Assembly: GCA_902761395.1 (NCBI GenBank)
Contig: CACWKJ010000007.1
Span: 1-16,032, forward strand
Direction: 5' to 3'
Origin: an uncultured Elusimicrobium sp.
GTDB taxonomy: Bacteria > Elusimicrobiota > Endomicrobiia > Endomicrobiales > Endomicrobiaceae
DNA: 16,032 nucleotides
This document shows, one piece after another, positions 13,817-16,032 of the stretch. Below the pieces are notes generated by a model. It saw only the letters and a list, made by a program, of their open reading frames with translations, had not been told where the DNA came from and did no database searches. Within the stretch, counting starts at the first letter, position 1. Every line of letters starts with the position of its first letter. Made by a program: the position numbers and the translations under genes.

Positions 13817-14440
13817 ATGGCTCGTTATATTGGTTCAGCCTGCAAACAATGCAGGGCAGAAAGAGAAAAATTATTTTTAAAAGGTGAAAGATGCTCTACA
13901 AAGTGTGCATTAGACAGAAAAAGAGGTAAAAATGCACCGGGACAACACGGAGCAAAGAAAGGTAAAATTTCAGATTACGGAAAACATTTGAGAGAAAAAC
14001 AGAAAGCAAGAAGAGTATTCGGTTTAACCGAGCAACAATTTAAGAGATATTTCATTGTTGCAGAAAAGATGCCTGGTCTTACAAGTGATACATTGTTGAA
14101 ACTTCTTGAAATGAGACTCGATAATGTTGTTTATAAATTAGGTCTTTCTTATTCAAGAAAGAATGCAAGACAAATGGTTATGCACGGATTAATTTGTGTT
14201 AACGGAAAGAAGATAGATGTTCCCAGATACCAAGTTAAAAAAGATGATGTTATAACAGTTAAAGCAAGTTATAAAGATAATGTTAATTTGAAGAAACTTA
14301 TGGAAAACCCGGTAGCGGTTCCGAGTTGGTTAACATTTGATAAAAATGCTATTGAAGGCAAAGTTGTTAATGAACCTTTAAAGGAAGATTTTTCACATCC
14401 TATAAATGGTCAGTTGATTGTAGAATTCTATTCAAAATAA
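13817..14440 (+). CDS. rpsD: 30S ribosomal protein S4 (uS4), zinc-motif form
   Basis: A 207-residue uS4, a primary 16S rRNA binder that nucleates 30S assembly. C9-X2-C12-X13-C26-X3-C30 near the N-terminus is the zinc-binding version. APGQHG, the QKARRVFGLTEQQFKRYF block and the S4 RNA-binding domain (RLDNVVYKLGLSYSRKNARQ and onward) follow. Length is standard. Lying between rpsK and rpoA matches the alpha operon of many bacteria but not cyanobacteria. GGAGG (13802-13806) is ten bases before the ATG. Confidence 0.97.
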   Translation: MARYIGSACKQCRAEREKLFLKGERCSTKCALDRKRGKNAPGQHGAKKGKISDYGKHLREKQKARRVFGLTEQQFKRYFIVAEKMPGLTSDTLLKLLEMRLDNVVYKLGLSYSRKNARQMVMHGLICVNGKKIDVPRYQVKKDDVITVKASYKDNVNLKKLMENPVAVPSWLTFDKNAIEGKVVNEPLKEDFSHPINGQLIVEFYSK

Positions 14441-14445
14441 AAAAT

Positions 14446-14468
14446 AACCGCTTGAAAGACAGTGGGTT
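14446..14468 (+). promoter_or_regulatory. Imperfect hairpin before rpoA
   Basis: AACCGCT (14446-14452) can pair with AGTGGGTT (14461-14468) with one bulged G and one G-U pair, around an 8-base loop. It lies in the 46-base rpsD-rpoA gap, five bases before the GGAG that serves rpoA (14474-14477). It is the only GC-containing stem in this spacer. It could slow or tune rpoA translation, or be chance. Confidence 0.25.
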
Positions 14469-14486
14469 AAAATGGAGTAATATAGC

Positions 14487-15455
14487 ATGAAAATGCCAGA
14501 TTTAGAAAAATTAAAGAAATTACAATTAGAAGAAAAAACAGCTACAAAAACTTTTGGAAGATTTATTGCTCAGCCTTTTGACAGAGGTTACGGTAATACA
14601 ATCGGTAACTCTTTAAGAAGAATATTGCTTTCAAGTATTGAAGGTGCAGCTATAACTTCTGTTACAATAAAAGGTGCAGATCACGAATATGCTGTTCTTA
14701 AAGGTGTTAGAGAAGATGCTTTACAAATAGTTCTTAATCTTAAAAAAATCAGAGTTAAATTAAATTCTGACGGTCCGGAAAAAATTTACTTGAAAGTAAA
14801 TAAAGGCGGACAAGTTACGGCTGCAGATATAGAAAAAAATGCTTCCGTAGAGATTATGAATCCGGAACAGGAAATTGCCAACATAGATGCGGGAACAACT
14901 TTGGAAATGGAAATGGAAGTTTCTAAAGGCAGAGGATATGTTAGAGCAGAATCTATAAAAGAACACAAATATGCAGCAAATACAATTGTTATGGATGCTT
15001 TATTTTCTCCTATAACAAAAGTAAACTATCAGGTTGAAAATACCAGAGTAGGTCAAGATTTAAACTATGACAGACTCGTTATGGAAATATGGACAGACGG
15101 TTCAATTACACCGCAGGATGCTTTAATAGAATCGGCAAAAATTTTAAGAAATACACTTACAATTTTCACCGGTGAAGCTTCCGTTGCTGACGAAGCCCAA
15201 CAAGAAGCTGCAGCAGCAGAACAACCAAAACAGGAAGATAAAACCGAAGAATTGAAAGCTCAACCAATCAGTATATTGGATTTAACAACAAGAGCTTCAA
15301 ACAGTTTGAAAAATGCAGAAATAGAAACAATAGGACAGCTTATTTCTTATTCTGAAGTTGATTTGATGGAGTTTGATAAATTCGGAAAAACTTCATTAAA
15401 AGAAATTAAAGAGAAGTTATCGGCAATCGGCTTGTCTTTGAAGGAGCAATTATAA
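14487..15455 (+). CDS. rpoA: DNA-directed RNA polymerase subunit alpha
   Basis: A 322-residue alpha subunit. The N-terminal assembly domain carries RGYGNTIGNSLRRILLSS (33-50), which includes the conserved core-contact Arg, plus VREDALQIVLNLK. A flexible Ala/Gln/Glu-rich linker spans about 231-262. The C-terminal domain (about 263-318) has R269 and N272, matching E. coli DNA-contact residues R265 and N268, and FGKTSLKEIKE, where E. coli Lys298 is Thr. GGAG at 14474-14477, nine bases upstream, favours this ATG over the one two codons later. Its TAA overlaps the rplQ ATG by one base. Confidence 0.98.
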   Translation: MKMPDLEKLKKLQLEEKTATKTFGRFIAQPFDRGYGNTIGNSLRRILLSSIEGAAITSVTIKGADHEYAVLKGVREDALQIVLNLKKIRVKLNSDGPEKIYLKVNKGGQVTAADIEKNASVEIMNPEQEIANIDAGTTLEMEMEVSKGRGYVRAESIKEHKYAANTIVMDALFSPITKVNYQVENTRVGQDLNYDRLVMEIWTDGSITPQDALIESAKILRNTLTIFTGEASVADEAQQEAAAAEQPKQEDKTEELKAQPISILDLTTRASNSLKNAEIETIGQLISYSEVDLMEFDKFGKTSLKEIKEKLSAIGLSLKEQL

Positions 15456-15808
15456 TGATAAAAAATCATAACACAAGAAAATTAGCAGTTACACCATCAC
15501 ATAAAAGAGCTATGATGAGAAATATGACAACATCTTTGTTCTTGCACGAGAAAGTTACAACAACCGTTCCAAGAGCAAAAGAAGTTGTAAGATATGCGGA
15601 AAAACTTATAACAAAAGCTAAAGCAGCAGACTTGAATGCCAAGAAAGCTTTGCATTCCGAAATAACGGATAAAGAAGTTGTTAAAAAAGTATTTGAAGTT
15701 TTGGTTCCGAGATATAAAGAAAGAAACGGCGGATACACACAGATATTTAAGCTCGGAGTAAGAAGAGGCGATGCTGCGGAAATGGCAGTAGTTAAATTGG
15801 TTATATAG
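15455..15808 (+). CDS. rplQ: 50S ribosomal protein L17 (bL17)
   Basis: A 117-residue bL17 near the tunnel exit. HNTRKLAVTPSHKRAMMRNM (residues 5-24), TSLFLHEKVTTTVPRAKEVV and the ending GGYTQIFKLGVRRGDAAEMA are diagnostic; the length is the short bacterial form. It starts inside the rpoA stop (TAATG), with AAGGAG at 15441-15446, so translation is probably coupled. It is the last gene of the operon and is followed after 20 bases by a strong terminator. Confidence 0.97.
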   Translation: MIKNHNTRKLAVTPSHKRAMMRNMTTSLFLHEKVTTTVPRAKEVVRYAEKLITKAKAADLNAKKALHSEITDKEVVKKVFEVLVPRYKERNGGYTQIFKLGVRRGDAAEMAVVKLVI

Positions 15809-15828
15809 TTTAAAATAATCGAAAATAT

Positions 15829-15868
15829 AACAGGTACTTTACCATTACGGTAAGGTGCCTGTTTTTTT
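15829..15868 (+). terminator. Rho-independent terminator of the operon
   Basis: AACAGGTACTTTACC (15829-15843) pairs with GGTAAGGTGCCTGTT (15849-15863) over 15 positions with two G-U pairs, around an ATTAC loop. Seven Ts (15862-15868) follow the stem. This is the only stem in the window with the full stem plus U-tract form, so the genes upstream are likely one transcription unit ending here. Confidence 0.95.
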
Positions 15869-15881
15869 ATGTAAAAAAATG

Positions 15882-15910
15882 TAGAAATAAATTGAAAAAT
15901 ATACTATAAT
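15882..15910 (+). promoter_or_regulatory. Likely sigma-70 type promoter for the last gene
   Basis: TAGAAA (15882-15887, four of six match TTGACA) lies 17 bases before a perfect TATAAT (15905-15910). The predicted start is near 15917, giving a leader of about 54 bases before the ATG at 15971. Its position just after the operon terminator supports a new transcription unit. Background AT-richness limits certainty. Confidence 0.6.
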
Positions 15911-15920
15911 TATGTCGTTA

Positions 15921-15943
15921 TGCATATACATGATTTTTATGCA
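15921..15943. repeat. Inverted repeat in the last leader
   Basis: TGCATA (15921-15926) and TATGCA (15938-15943) are exact reverse complements 11 bases apart, immediately after the predicted transcription start. The left arm is also part of an 8-base palindrome, TATGCATA (15919-15926). It could be an operator half-site pair or a weak RNA stem. Confidence 0.35.
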
Positions 15944-15960
15944 AATATTTATAAATATTT
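15943..15960. repeat. 18-base perfect palindrome beside a ribosome binding site
   Basis: AAATATTTATAAATATTT is its own reverse complement over 18 bases, without a single mismatch, and ends one base before GGAGG (15962-15966). As DNA it is a possible binding site for a dimeric regulator; as RNA its hairpin would be all A-U with no proper loop. AT-rich composition makes chance palindromes more likely than usual. Confidence 0.4.
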
Positions 15961-15970
15961 TGGAGGATTA

Positions 15971-16032
15971 ATGAATTTAAAAAAACTTATTGTTTTTTTA
16001 GTTTTGAGTCTTTTTTGTATTCCGACGGGTTT
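15971..16032 (+). CDS. Exported protein, N-terminus only (partial)
   Basis: The frame begins ATG at 15971, five bases from GGAGG at 15962-15966, and is cut by the window end after 20 full codons. The peptide MNLKKLIVFLVLSLFCIPTG is a start with two Lys and then a long hydrophobic run, as in a Sec signal peptide or membrane anchor. The single Cys at residue 16 is preceded by Leu-Phe, not a normal lipobox, so a lipoprotein is not supported. No function can be given. It has its own promoter and is separate from the ribosomal operon. Confidence 0.75.
   Translation, partial: MNLKKLIVFLVLSLFCIPTG

Noticed and set aside
15986..16018. Lipoprotein signal at the last gene
   Set aside because: The Cys at residue 16 follows Leu-Phe rather than a small residue, so the lipobox rule is not met.
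1..16032. A novel defence system, mobile element, CRISPR array or biosynthetic cluster
   Set aside because: Every gene is an identified core housekeeping gene except the cut signal-peptide start at the end; no transposase, direct repeat array, att site or foreign composition was seen.

Overview
The window is a long, unidirectional ribosomal-protein superoperon, all on the + strand. It covers the bacterial S10, spc and alpha operons joined end to end: tuf(3' end)-rpsJ-rplC-rplD-rplW-rplB-rpsS-rplV-rpsC-rplP-rpmC-rpsQ-rplN-rplX-rplE-rpsN-rpsH-rplF-rplR-rpsE-rplO-secY-adk-map-infA-rpmJ-rpsM-rpsK-rpsD-rpoA-rplQ. One strong intrinsic terminator follows rplQ. A separate promoter, leader and the first 20 codons of an exported protein lie beyond it, cut by the window edge.

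The organism is an AT-rich bacterium. AGA is the dominant Arg codon, TAA/TAG the dominant stops, and Shine-Dalgarno sites precede most genes. The standard code fits: Trp is TGG and no gene contains an internal TGA. Placement is tentative. S4 lies inside the alpha operon, S14 is the short zinc type, rpmD (L30) is absent and the alpha subunit lacks a cyanobacterial-type N-terminus. From memory of such sequences I lean to an Elusimicrobiota-like or PVC/Omnitrophota-like lineage, but only a phylogeny can settle this.

Layout: 1-145 is the end of EF-Tu; 167-5711 is the S10 segment; 5723-11039 is the spc segment ending in secY; 11057-12876 holds adk, map, infA and rpmJ; 12940-15808 is the alpha segment. 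15829-15868 is the terminator and 15882-16032 is a new transcription unit. Most gene gaps are under 60 bases. The three that stand out are rpsJ-rplC (103 bases), rplW-rplB (150 bases) and rpmJ-rpsM (63 bases). The first two hold inverted repeats that could be ribosomal-protein mRNA control sites. The third holds a promoter-like pair.

The genes jointly supply ribosome assembly (small- and large-subunit proteins), initiation (IF-1), N-terminal Met removal (MetAP), membrane protein export (SecY), adenylate balance (Adk) and transcription (RpoA). I see no mobile element, CRISPR array, defence system or previously undescribed multi-gene system. Points worth a second look are the structured leader before rplB, an Asp in place of the usual Asn in uS11, the missing L30, unusual residues in the L3 loop, a long basic tail on L22, and palindromes in the last leader.
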